Assembly: GCA_002682825.1 (NCBI GenBank) | Contig: NOKP01000030.1 | Coordinates: 603,254-667,253, forward strand | DNA length: 64,000 nt | Source: Neonectria sp. B-13 | Taxonomy: Eukaryota > Ascomycota > Sordariomycetes > Hypocreales > Nectriaceae | Reading direction: 5' to 3' | Shown here: in pieces, positions 1-10,372 of the stretch | How the letters are laid out: each line of letters opens with the position of its first letter | How positions within the stretch are numbered: the first letter of the stretch is position 1 | Translations under genes and position numbers: made by a program | Notes under the pieces: generated by a model | What the model saw: only the letters and a program-made list of their open reading frames with translations | The model's database searches: none | Told to the model about the DNA's origin: nothing

Positions 1-1539
1 AACTTACAAAACACGGTTGATAACTCTACTTTCGCGAGCGGCTCCGCAATGCACCGATGGTCACCAAACCCGAAGCCAAGAGCGTCTTCGACCGGCCACT
101 TCCGATGAATATTGAACTCATCTGGGTTCACAAAGACTTCCTCATCTCGGTTGGCGGACTGGTTGGAAGCAATGATTCCCTCATTAGCTTTGATAATCTG
201 GTTTGAAACCGGCAAACATTAGTATTGGTCGTATTTGCTTCATAGTCTTTGGAGCATACCTTGCCACCAATCTCGACGTCGACTTTAGCTGTTCGTTTCA
301 TAGCGAGTGCCGATGCAGTATGGTAGCGACAGAGCTCTTCAACAAATGCCGGGGTGAGCGACGGGTCTGCCTTCAATTGGGCCAGCTGTTCCGGATGCTG
401 GAACAGGGTTATAACTCCCTATCGCATCGTTAGGGTATGCCTTTCTATTCACGACGAGAGTGCTCGTACCAGGGCAATCATGTTCACCATCGTGGCATTA
501 CCAGCGACAAGCAGCAAAAAGGCAATCTGCACAGCGTCGGCCTTTTCTATGTTTCCTGGTTTCACTTGCTCGGATACGAGCCTGCTGATGAGGTCGTCCT
601 CGGGCTTTTGCATTCGCTGGTCGACCAGGCCGGCAAGGTAGTCGAGCAGCTCCCTATTCGCATGTTAGTGATTAAGCCTATCCGCGTACTTATTGTCCCA
701 CAGAAAGACAAACTGATTAGCAGATGACGCCTCACGCGCCGTGGAGCTTCCATTTGTTCTGATTGCGTTCTGCTGCGTAAGATACTCGAGGTCATGGAAA
801 GGGACGCCGAGCATAGTGTAGATAGTCTGCCAGTTGACTGGTCAGCGATGACACCCACATCCGGTCCTATAGCCTTGGGCATACATGTGATGGGACTGAG
901 AGTGCAAATTCTGTGACTAGGTCGACGGGCCTGTTGGCGCAGCCCTTGGCTTTCAAAGCACTTAAGAGATTATCAACCGTCTTTTGGATATACGGCTGCA
1001 ATTCTTTGACATGTTCAGGTGTGAAAAAGTGCTGTACCATGCTCCTACGTAGAGCGTCAGCGCAACAATCGCAACTGCGTGGACGCGGAAGCTCACTTAC
1101 CTTTGACGCATATGATCTGGAGGGTCCATGTCAACAAAGGTTGGCTTGGCATTAGCGGCCTGCTTGCCGCCCGCGTTCAACTCCGGGAAGCCCGGACGTG
1201 TTCGGACCTGCGTTGAATGGTGATCAATCAAGTCAATACTCTACAGGAATAACCCAGGTTTCATACCTTGGAAAGTCTATCATCTGTTGCAACAAAGGTG
1301 ACATCCTTGTACTTAGTCACTAGCCAGGCAAGGCTCCCATCAAACAGCTTGACTCTCGAGACCGGGTCGGTGGCGCGGAGCCGAGCAAACGCGGCCGGCG
1401 GCTCCATGCCGGAAGCCCGCTGGAACGGGAAGCTGGGTGGGTCAGTCTCCATGGAAGCAGCCGTCCTAATGAACTGGCGAGTTGGTGGATTGCGAAGTAA
1501 CACTTGGCCAGAGATCAACTTGGAAGGGACAGGTCGCAT
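1..1539 (-). CDS. Cytochrome P450 nitric oxide reductase (P450nor, CYP55 family), 3' end outside window
   Basis: Haem-thiolate enzyme that reduces two NO to N2O with electrons taken directly from NAD(P)H, the last step of fungal denitrification. Seven exons can be read on the minus strand: 1539-1267, 1207-1101, 1044-885, 826-714, 653-470, 418-260 and 197-8. All introns are 51-62 bp with GT/AG ends, and the frame closes perfectly across each. The haem-binding motif [11 protein letters not shown] and the motif [19 protein letters not shown] are intact, and the helix-I region reads [13 protein letters not shown] donor GTAAGTT at positions 7-1 shows that at least one more exon lies outside. Residues 1-29 are Arg-rich and acid-free like a mitochondrial presequence; a second Met at residue 30 starts the segment that matches the cytosolic Fusarium form. 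No lesion is seen in the visible part. Family assignment is very secure. Confidence 0.95.
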
Positions 1540-2804
1540 GTTTTTCTCGTAAACGGGACTGTTTATGAGACTTTGGTATAATTGCTTTAGGTAGGAGCAT
1601 CATTCTGACGGTTTATACTCAGTTCATCACTATCTATGAAATGATGAGAGCACATTGGATTTCCAATCAGCCCCCATTTGCTTCTCGGACAGACCCACTC
1701 GATTAACTTCGAGCAAGATAATATCATCGTCATACGCTCAAATCACGCTAACCAAGTTTTTCATAGTGTGCATAAGCATTATTTCCTCCGTTGTGATACG
1801 GTAGGCATTACGTACTATGACATGTTAAATACTACTGATCATCTCTTAAGATCTTTTATGAGGTCAGAGAGCGACCCAAGAGTAAGTTGTGTAGGCCTCG
1901 GAGGTTGAAATCCCCCACGGTCCGAGCTAGACTCTTTATGTGCTAGTATATTTGCTGTTCGATCATTTGTTTGCACCCTGTAAGAGACTTCGATCGGATG
2001 CCTATGTACAGATGGTTCTTATGCCGCGGAGATACTCAGATCACTCGCTTAGATGCCTAGGTTAAAATGATATGATGCTATGATCTGATGGTAGAGCATT
2101 CCACTTCGTCATAATACCTTCGTAATGTCCAGATGAGCCCAAAGAAGCTGCTGATTCCATCACTGATCAAACTATTGTAGCCTTGTGTTTAGACTTGTTC
2201 TGGACTGGCTATCGTTGGATCAGTCCACTTTTGCTTCATAGTGGCACGCCTTTCAAACTCTTTTTTTACGAGACCGCCAAATCAAGGCTAGCTATGGATG
2301 GCTCAGCATCGACCATCCGACATGAGAACTTGGACTAATGCCGTTTAAAACCGCTTAACCTATACAAAGGTCGTATGACAGTGGGATGATTGCCGAAAAA
2401 ACAACGGGGTGGGGATCCCCTGCTTCGACGCCGCGATTATATGCGGGGACTGCGTTTAGCGGAAGAATGCCTTGGCGATCGACGAACTCAAGCAACAAGG
2501 CCCGTGACCCGGAGGCTTGGAAGGCGCGTAGCTCCATGTTTTCTCGACTGATCAGTTTATAATGCATCTCCGCGGGAAGCTATGTATACTGTACCCCCGC
2601 GCTTGGCCAATATGTCTGTAAGACTGAATCGTTCTTTTCCTTCAAGTTCCCCGACTCTGAAATTATCCCATATTTTGTAAGGTGATTTGGCTACGTACGT
2701 GTGCATGAGAACGTTTTAGGTGAAACTCGAAATTCAGAGTTAGAATAACGCCAACCATGACCCGATGCCCACGCCTCGACATCGTCTTCTAACCCGAGTT
2801 AAAA
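1540..2804. other. Intergenic region, no recognised gene
   Basis: Contains the presumed promoter of the P450nor gene (next to 1540 on the minus strand). A minus-strand reading frame at 2567-2355 encodes 70 residues that I do not recognise; it lacks upstream coding sequence and is probably chance or a remnant. Nothing else is supported. Confidence 0.5.
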
Positions 2805-3705
2805 TCAATTACCCACAACGCGCCCCTGATACTCTACGCCATCGATCTGCACAGGGCGTTCCAGAAGCAGATACATGAACCAGTAGTACACACCACAAAA
2901 CAGACCGCCTCCCAGGACATTTCCCAAAGTGGGGGGGGATTATGCCTTAACAAGAGTGTCAGCTTTCAGCTCATCTGCTAGGGCATGGAAAAGCTTACCT
3001 TTCCAGATGCACAGGCCAACGCTCAAGCCGGGAGTGTGCAGCCAAATGCCCAGAGGCATGAAGAACATGTTGGCCACAACCAGTTGCAACCGATTGCCCG
3101 TAGAACAATATGGTGCATTTGCGGGGTTATTTGCTTCTTGGTAGCAAATGCAACTACCTCGTCTCTATATGAGGATGCATCAAAGACCTCTACATCTGAG
3201 GTTCAGGCCATCAGTCTCAATTCCTAAGCGTAAGATCAGATCCAGAGAACTTACATCCCATGATAATAGTCGTCATGACAAAAGAGAACCTGTAAGGTTC
3301 CCAAAGAAGCAGAGGAACCAGTGGAGTAGTATCTTCCGGGCCGGCAACCGGCCGAGGATAACAGCTACCATGGTGAACTGACACTCAGTTAGTGTCAACT
3401 TGATTGGTGCATAGCTACCCAACTCACCATCGTGGTTGCGGTGAACAAGTCAGCGCCTGTTCATACGGCCATCACTAGACCCAGAGGGAAGATAGAAGCC
3501 CTAATGAGCCTGATGAGGCCTATTGAGGCCTGGTGCGTTCTCCTGGTACCAAGGCGCAGTGAGCGTACCCAAAGCTCAAGAGGCAGCCAGCAATATTGGC
3601 GACATCGACAACAAGAGGGTTGCCCATTGTCACATTCAGGATATAAGGCAATGTTGCACTACGCACTAGCGGAGTGCGCATTCCCTTTGCTGTAGCTGGC
3701 AATGC
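2805..3705 (-). pseudogene. Formate/nitrite transporter (FNT/NirC family) pseudogene
   Basis: Decayed gene for a membrane channel of the FNT family, which carries nitrite or formate. Reading on the minus strand, the typical segments appear in order: AGCLLSFG (~3580), WYQENAPGL (~3545), IFPLGLVMAV and TGADLFTATTMV (~3500-3440), ILLHWFLCFFGNLTGSL (~3330-3290), FATKKQITPQMHHIVLRAIGCNWL (~3150-3085, given here only as the landmark), VANMFFMPLGIWL (~3070), and the C-terminal LGNVLGGGLFCGVYYWFMYL (~2920-2860). Several lesions are visible: a frameshift near 3525, an in-frame TGA at 3463-3461, a one-base deletion near 3285, loss of roughly 35 codons after GCNWL, and a run of eight C on the coding strand at 2938-2931 that shifts the frame. 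Two likely introns remain. It sits between the P450nor and nirK genes, which fits a former nitrite-import role. Confidence 0.88.
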
Positions 3706-4431
3706 GATACCGATAGTGTCAATGGCTCTGATGTGTAAAGATGATGATTACTCAGCTTGAATTGAGGAGGTTGATGTTCACGATATATGGTCGGAACTGG
3801 ATTTGTGCCGTTTTTAAGCTTCGTGACAAAAGCTTCACTCCTTCAACTCTTCTAGCTCACTGCTGATGCTATAGGCTTTATACAATCAGGCCCATTATAA
3901 ACCCATTTAATATATGGAAATCAAGAAACATCTCCTGACGAATTCTAATCATCGTGAGACTGTTAATGCTCGTGTTCTTGGTCTAGGTCGACTGTACGCT
4001 TCAGAAGACCTTCGTTCTCCCACAGTAAGGGCTAATGACACCGAGATATCTCACCACGTCAGAAGACCACGGCGAGAAGATGGTGTCGGCGCCCTGATGC
4101 TTCATGATCACTTGGACTTCAGTGGTCATAGACTACTTGATTGGAAAGGTTTCGCCCGGACTAAGGCCGCAGGGGGCTAGCTTACTAGGAGTAAGGGTGA
4201 GCCCTAACGGCATGATCGGCCACTTAGCCTTTGAGAGCGTATTATGACGCGTTCTGATTACCAAGCGGGCATGCTAAGACTTCGCCTCCTCCCCTTTCCT
4301 GTTTTGGTAGGCCGATTTCTACCCTATATCTAAAGCATCCTGGCCCATTCAGCCCTGTGTAGTTCGTACCCGCAAAGTGTAATTACACATTTCAGGGATC
4401 ATTATTCTGAAGCACTTTTCACCCTTTAAAC
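3706..4431. other. Intergenic region upstream of nirK
   Basis: No gene recognised. An open frame at 3914-4180 has no family resemblance. The final few hundred bases should include the nirK promoter; the sequence just before the start codon is pyrimidine-rich and ends CCCTTTAAAC before ATG. No operator could be assigned. Confidence 0.5.
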
Positions 4432-5909
4432 ATGAGATATTTGAGCGGACCTCTGACGAAATGCTGGAGTTTAGCTCCAGCAGTTGGTCAGCTTTCTTTG
4501 TTGGGGAGCAGAGGAGTCATCTCCGCCACTCTCCCAACATCACTTACACTATGGCGACGAGCTAGGCAAATCCCGACACTTGGGGCTCAATCTTTCTCCT
4601 CAAAGTCACGAGCCAGCAATGGAACGAATTATGCCCGTGTGGTTCCTGTTATAGCCGCCTCTACTTCTCTCGCGCTTGGCGTTTATCTCTACAAACGTGG
4701 CCTGAGCGCAGTCAAAATGGACTTGACTCCAAAATGCTACGCTTTTGTAGATGAGAGTCCAGCAGAAAATCAAGTCAGCTCTCACTAGTCGAGTCGAAAC
4801 AATTCTGTCCTTATCGCCGATGCTAACTCGGCCAGCCTGCTATCATGCTTGCGCCCGCGCGACCCGACCAAGAGAGTGATCCAAAGCTGAAGGTCTTTGA
4901 ACCTCTTGATGAGGAGTCCTTGGAGATGTCGGACCTCCCCATGGAGGAGGCGATACTTACCAGCGCGCCGCAGGTTCCCCCACGTATTACAAGAGACCAT
5001 CCGGCGCTTGTACAAGTTTCGCTGACAACCAGAACCAAGATGGTACAACTTACAAGCCAGTACAAGTACGAACAGTGGACGTTTAATGGGACAGTCCCTG
5101 GACCCTTCATTCGAGCAAGAGTCGGCGACGTAGTGGAGCTGTCGCTGACAAACAAGGATACGGCAGGCAATCCGCACAACATCGACTGTCACGCGTTTAC
5201 AGGACCTGGCGGAGGTGCGGCGGTGACCACAGTTGAAGAGAACGAGACCAAGACTGCCCGATTCAAACTGCTATACCCAGGGCTGTACATGTATCACTGC
5301 GCAGCGGCGCCAGTGCCTGTACACATCGCTAACGGCATGTATGGGCTGATGTATGTGCAGCCAGCCGACGGGGATCTCCCTCCCGTGGATAAGGAATACT
5401 ACGTCATGCAGAGCGAGTTCTACCATGAGCCGCCAGAGGTCGATGATGATGGACGTCCATCCGACATAGTCGAGTTCTCTTATCCCAATGGACTACGTGA
5501 GGAGCCAAACGTTGTCGTCTTCAACGGGAGCGAGTCTTCCCTGACAAGGGACAAGCCCCTCAAGGCCAATGTTGGTGACAACGTCCGAATTTTCTTCGGA
5601 AATGCTGGCCCAAACCTGACGAGTTCGTTCCATGTCATCGGCTCTCACTTCAAAAACGTGTACCGGGATGGCGGCGTTCTCAGCCCTCCGTCGCGGGCTA
5701 TCCAGACGGTTGGTGTTCCTCCAGGCGGTTCGTCAATTGTGGATTTGAAAATGGCCGTTCCGGGAACTTATACCCTGGTCGACCATGCGATTTTCCGATT
5801 GGATAAAGGAGCTGTGGGCTTCTTGAACGTGTCTGGGAAACCAAACCCAGGCGTTTATCAGAGTGCACAACCGCCAAGGCCATGCATGGGATGCAAGTTA
5901 CACGCTTAA
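4432..5909 (+). CDS. nirK: Copper-containing nitrite reductase, mitochondrial (NirK)
   Basis: Reduces nitrite to nitric oxide; in fungi it works in mitochondria and feeds P450nor. Two exons, 4432-4773 and 4836-5909, flank a 62-bp phase-0 intron containing GCTAAC before its CAG acceptor; the product is 471 residues. Exon 1 gives a basic Ser/Thr-rich leader and a short hydrophobic stretch (VVPVIAASTSLALGVYLY), as expected for mitochondrial import. In the mature part all copper ligands are present: type 1 His228, Cys269, His277 and Met282; type 2 His233, His268 and His431. The catalytic Asp231 and His380 are also present, in motifs HNIDCHAFTG, YHCAAAPVPVH, NGMYG, SFHVIG and VDHAIFR. The two cupredoxin domains are complete, and no stop or frameshift occurs. 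It is transcribed away from the transporter pseudogene and P450nor. Functional status is inferred from intactness only. Confidence 0.95.
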
Positions 5910-5944
5910 TCAGATCCTACTACTGAACAATTATGCCTTAAGAC

Positions 5945-6720
5945 TCAGTGAAAGAGGAGACCCCAGTCTGGTTTGGGTTGTACCTGGCGCACTATAGAGA
6001 TAGTGCGTACAGGGCCAGGGTTAGCACAAGGAGGCTGCGTTCGGAGTGTGGCAGATATGTCAGGTGATCGAGAGTTCTCCTCTCCCTTCACTTCACCTTC
6101 TTCATGGTTATCGTTTTCATCAGAGTCTACGGATATTAAAGGGGAGACCGGTGATCCTGAAATGACTGGAGATGTTGCTGTAGTCACACTAGATCCCCTG
6201 AGTCTCTTGGGGGTGGGGTTGTTCGAGCTTGACTGAGATGATTGAGATGCGGAGATCGTGGGTCTTTTGTTCTGAGATAGAGTAATGGGCTGTTAGGATA
6301 GGCCTCCCTGTGATGATTGTGATGATTGTAACTGTGATTATTATACCTATGAAGATTTCTTTGAGGGAGTCTTAAACATAGACCTCATTGCTATAAAGCT
6401 ACTAGTTTAGGATAGGCTAGGTTTGGTTTTAGAGGGGGAGACTGTATTAGAAGTAGGAATAGGTAGTATGCTCTTGTCTAGAAATGTCTAAGAGTTAGGA
6501 ACAATAATGAAAACATAGTCCCTCTTATTAGCTAGAGGGGCAGCTACCATAAGACAATGGTCAAGCAGGCTAACTATCTTGCTGATGCAGTTGAAGGGAA
6601 CACCTAGAACAAACTATGTATCTTTCCCATCTGCAATCTTCTTATAGAGGAGAGAGAATAGTAAAACGCGAATAGGAAAGAGAATAAAAACTTAAAAGGG
6701 GTAGAAGCCTTTGAAAGGAC
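5945..6720 (-). pseudogene. Unidentified decayed coding sequence
   Basis: Coding-like text on the minus strand that I cannot assign. From about 6640 down it reads VPFNCISKIVSLLDHCLMV and LANKRDYVFIIVPNS, then a Ser/Pro-rich part (ITLSQNKRPTISAS, NNPTPKRLRGSS), then an acidic segment SDENDNHEEGEVKGEE, and ends GLLFH-stop at 5945. Several stops interrupt the first half, while the last ~95 codons are open. The order (a globular part followed by a low-complexity acidic tail) resembles a regulator or a transposon-encoded protein, but no domain is recognised. It directly precedes the Helitron gene on the other strand. Confidence 0.4.
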
Positions 6721-6765
6721 TCTTTGATGGCTGACCCAGAGTGATGTAGGTACAGCACTGGATAA

Positions 6766-9700
6766 ATGCACAGCATCTCAGCTGCGCATCAAGTACCAAA
6801 CGCCACACAAGCTGCAGAGATAACCAACGCGAGCCAATATCATCCGCGCAATGCATTGGGCATGCAGCAATGTATGAGCATTCTAAGCCTTTCAGATGTG
6901 GATCAACATGGCAATCCAAGGCGTGGAGCTAAGCAACACAAACGGGGACAAAACAATCAACAAGAATCACACTCAGAAACATTGCCAACGCCTACAGAGG
7001 TAGTAGAGACGACTAGTACAGGCAGATCTCACCTAGAGGATAAACTGGATCTACGTGGATGTATGGCAAGACTGAGGTTTCAAGATGGCCAACAAGAACT
7101 TGGCGCAAAGCGTAAGGCTGATCAACACGGACAAGAACCAAACAAAAGGCAAAATCGAAGACGGGTTGAGAATAGCAACCTTGAAGAGCAAACCCAGGCA
7201 TTAGATAGAGCTATTCAGCATCTAGAAGATGAATTTGAAGAGAAGGAGAGAGTATCCTACACAAAGGATTGGTGTAAGCTGGTCCCCCGCGAGAGGAATA
7301 TATCCATAGTCATGGACTTTTATCAAGCATTTTACAACCTGGACACCCTACTCATACACATATGCATGATATGCTATCAGAAGATCAGTACTATGGAGAT
7401 AAAAGAGCTTAGCTGGGAAGAGTGGACAAATAGTGCAGCGATGAATAGCTGCCGTATGTATTCATGTCTAGATTGCTTCCCTGTTGGTAAGGCTATACTG
7501 AGCTGCGAAAACTATGCAATGAAGATCCGCGAATGCAATATGGCGTGGGGCGGGAACTTGCATTAAGCACTTGGTTGTGAGCACATGTACCCGGATGCTC
7601 TCAGAGACTTGACATTGGTTGAGGAGAAGCTGATTGCACTCAACACCCATTTCGGCTTTGTCGCAAGAATTAACGTGACAAAAAGCACCAAACAGAGTAC
7701 AGCATATGCACGCCATATAAAGGGTCATATAACTGTGTTTCCAAACAGTGTTCAAGACTTGGTTACCACAGTACTACCACATCCGCTTCTACAGTCTTTG
7801 AAGGACATCCATATATCCTAGCATGAGCCACAGAGACCAGACCCAAGCGATCTATCCAAGTTGCTCTCAGTACGCCGAGGAGCTGTGGAACGGGCGTTGC
7901 TTCGGCTAAAAGAATTTAACCCCCACTATCGGCAAATCCAAATCGACAAAGCCGAGTTGGATAGTTGGGGAGAGCCAGCGCACGGGGTTCCGAGCCGGAT
8001 CTATGACAGGATAGAGAGAGATGAACCATCGGCATGGGAAGAAACGCGAACAGCGCACATTGTGCCCCCGGCAGAACGTGGAATGGAAGACACTGGGCCC
8101 CAGTCACTCGAACAGATTGTGGACGGGCTGGGCAGAGCGTACGATGAGAATGATGTAAGTTATGACGAGGATCAGCAGCTCTATGATGAGCGCAGTAGGG
8201 AGGAGCTTGAGTATGAGGGCATGGGAAGCTTTCTTGATGAGATCCTTGCATCTGGTGTGTTTCCACTGGATACAGCACCGCGAGCAACCGATGTCGATAA
8301 ACTACAATTTGCTATTGATACAATCAGAGGTGGACACACAAATGCGCAAGCGGAGCCGCCCAACCAGCCGACTGGGAGTGCGCAGGATTCGCACCTTCAG
8401 CCATACATTCACATTTCAAGAGGCAATGAATTTGCAGATATCAATGATCTCTGGCATCTTGCAAAAGCATTTCCAACACTATTCCCGTTCGGTTTCGGTG
8501 GGCCACGGTGTAAGGAAGAGATGGAATCGGACCTATGGAAGAACATTGTCCAGCTCACAGGGCATGTCCATGATAGAGACAGTATTGGAGAGGGTGGAAA
8601 GGATTCGATTTCGCCAACACGTAATCTCGGAGTTCACGCATGTATGAAGAAAGTGCTGCAACGACATGGTGGTCGCTTTGCCAATCATCCGGCGTTTTCA
8701 TCCCTAGTATTCAACATAGAGGTTCGGTCTAGGAATAGAGGAGTAAGTATGGTGAGCGTGCGATGGAACGATTTTCCTGAGGTTGAGAGGATCATTCAGT
8801 CGTTAACACCAGAGAGGCTGGTGGAAGTGCAAAAGGAGGTAGAGGCTGGCGGGAGCACCCGAGACGAAGATATCAAAAGCTCCTGCGATACATCTCATAC
8901 TTTGGCTACAAACAGGCCATGTCGCAGGAGTCGCGGCTAGCCATGCGCAGAAAGATTCAAGTGCTCATCATCAGATACGGTATACCGGCGATTTGGTTTA
9001 CGCTGAACCTTAATGACATTACGAACCCGGTAAAACTACGTCTGGCGGCATACCGAAAGGAGGACAAGGCTGCCGCGGAAGCAACCCTGCTTCGGGCTCT
9101 TCAGGATAGGTATGAGAGAGTGAAGCTGGCGATAACTGACCCCATAAGCTCTGCCATCTTCTTCCACCGCGAAGTAGAGATGTTCTTTGAGCATTACGTC
9201 AAGGCTGGGGAGGAAGCTATGTATGGTCAGATTGGACAGTACTTTGCCGCTGTCGAGACTAACGAACGCGGTGCTCTTCATGTCCATGGTTTGCTATGGC
9301 TCGAAGGGAATTTGGAGCTCGGAAACTTCGTCGGTGCTCATGAAAACGGGGAGGATGATGAGAGTGCGGCGATGGAACGGGAAAGAATCCTGAAATATGT
9401 CGATTCTGTCTTTACCGAGGTATGTGCATCCGTATATCCATATAACCAAAAGCCAACGTAGGTCGGAAGCTAAACTATTATCTAGGATATGGACGAATCC
9501 GCTGCCTTTAGTGAGGAGAGCGAGGCAAGGGTAGTTTACGACAACATATCCCACTTGATGATCGATACGGGGCGCTTCTCTGAACAGTTTGACGATGAAG
9601 CCCACTTTTGCGCGGGCAGGGCCCAGATGCATGCCCACACTGCAACTTGTGTCAAATACTCTCATAACAAGGAGGGAGAAAAGAAGCCCACGTGTCGATT

Positions 9701-10367
9701 CCATGCGCCTTGGAAGCTCTTTACAAAAAGCGAATTTGGCGCGGATGGTATACTTCGGCTCCAACGCTCACATCTCATGATCAACTGATGGAACAAGCTA
9801 ATGGCGGTTGGGCTGCGGCACAATCACGACATCTCCTTCATCGGAACCCAAAGCAAGACAATGGCGCTGATATACTACTTGACAAACTACGCCACAAAGA
9901 TCCAAGATCCGATCTGGAAGAGAGTGGCCATAGCAGCAGAGCTCTTTCCGAGTATCAGCACAACCAGCGCCGTCGGGCTAGGTGTAACAGCTGCAAACTA
10001 CGAAGCCAAGGCAAATATAAACCGCCAGTATCTGATGAGAATCGCAAACAGAATATTCACTGAGCGGCCATTATCGCAGGTGGAGGCGATTGCGCACTTC
10101 CTGGATTACCCAAGTGAGTTCTCGAGTACTAAACAATGGTCATATGTGAATATGACAACGATATACTGGGCAATACTCCGACGCTGGCAATATCTCCAGC
10201 AATGCAGTAGCACTTTAGGCGACGACGATGATCGACCTATCGAGAACATAGGTGGCAATGGCAACGGCAACGGCGCGGAAGCCAGCGCTGAGAGGGTCTT
10301 AGTGGGAATCAATGGCAAGAAGCTATTATACATTGAAGCTAACCACTACTATGGAGAGGTGCTATAG
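6766..10367 (+). mobile_element. Helitron Rep (HUH endonuclease) gene, inactivated; helicase half missing
   Basis: Rolling-circle transposon protein. One reading frame begins at 6766 with a charged N-terminal region, then a Cys-containing segment (CMICYQKIS, CLDCFPVGK), then the region before Rep (YPDALRDLTLVEEKLIALN near 7588). The Rep domain follows: WFTLNLNDITNPV (~8993), ETNERGALHVHGLLWLEGN with the HUH histidines at 9279-9287, the CRFHAPWKL segment, and the Y2 region ALIYYLTNYATK (~9870). An intron at 9420-9485 (GTATGT...TATCTAG) is still recognisable. Lesions: TAA at 7564-7566, TAG at 7819-7821 where Trp is expected, a frameshift near 8870-8890, TGA at 9786-9788 in MIN-stop-WNKLMAVG where Arg is expected, and termination at 10367. 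No Pif1-type helicase motifs follow; AT-rich DNA begins instead. Terminal CTRR and hairpin ends were not found. Confidence 0.9.
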
Positions 10368-10372
10368 ATATT

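Noticed and set aside
4785..5192. Minus-strand frames opposite nirK
   Set aside because: They are antisense shadows of a well-defined gene with conserved copper ligands on the plus strand.
8162..8647. Alternative plus-strand frame in the Helitron
   Set aside because: It overlaps the frame that carries the Rep-region sequence and has no motif of its own.
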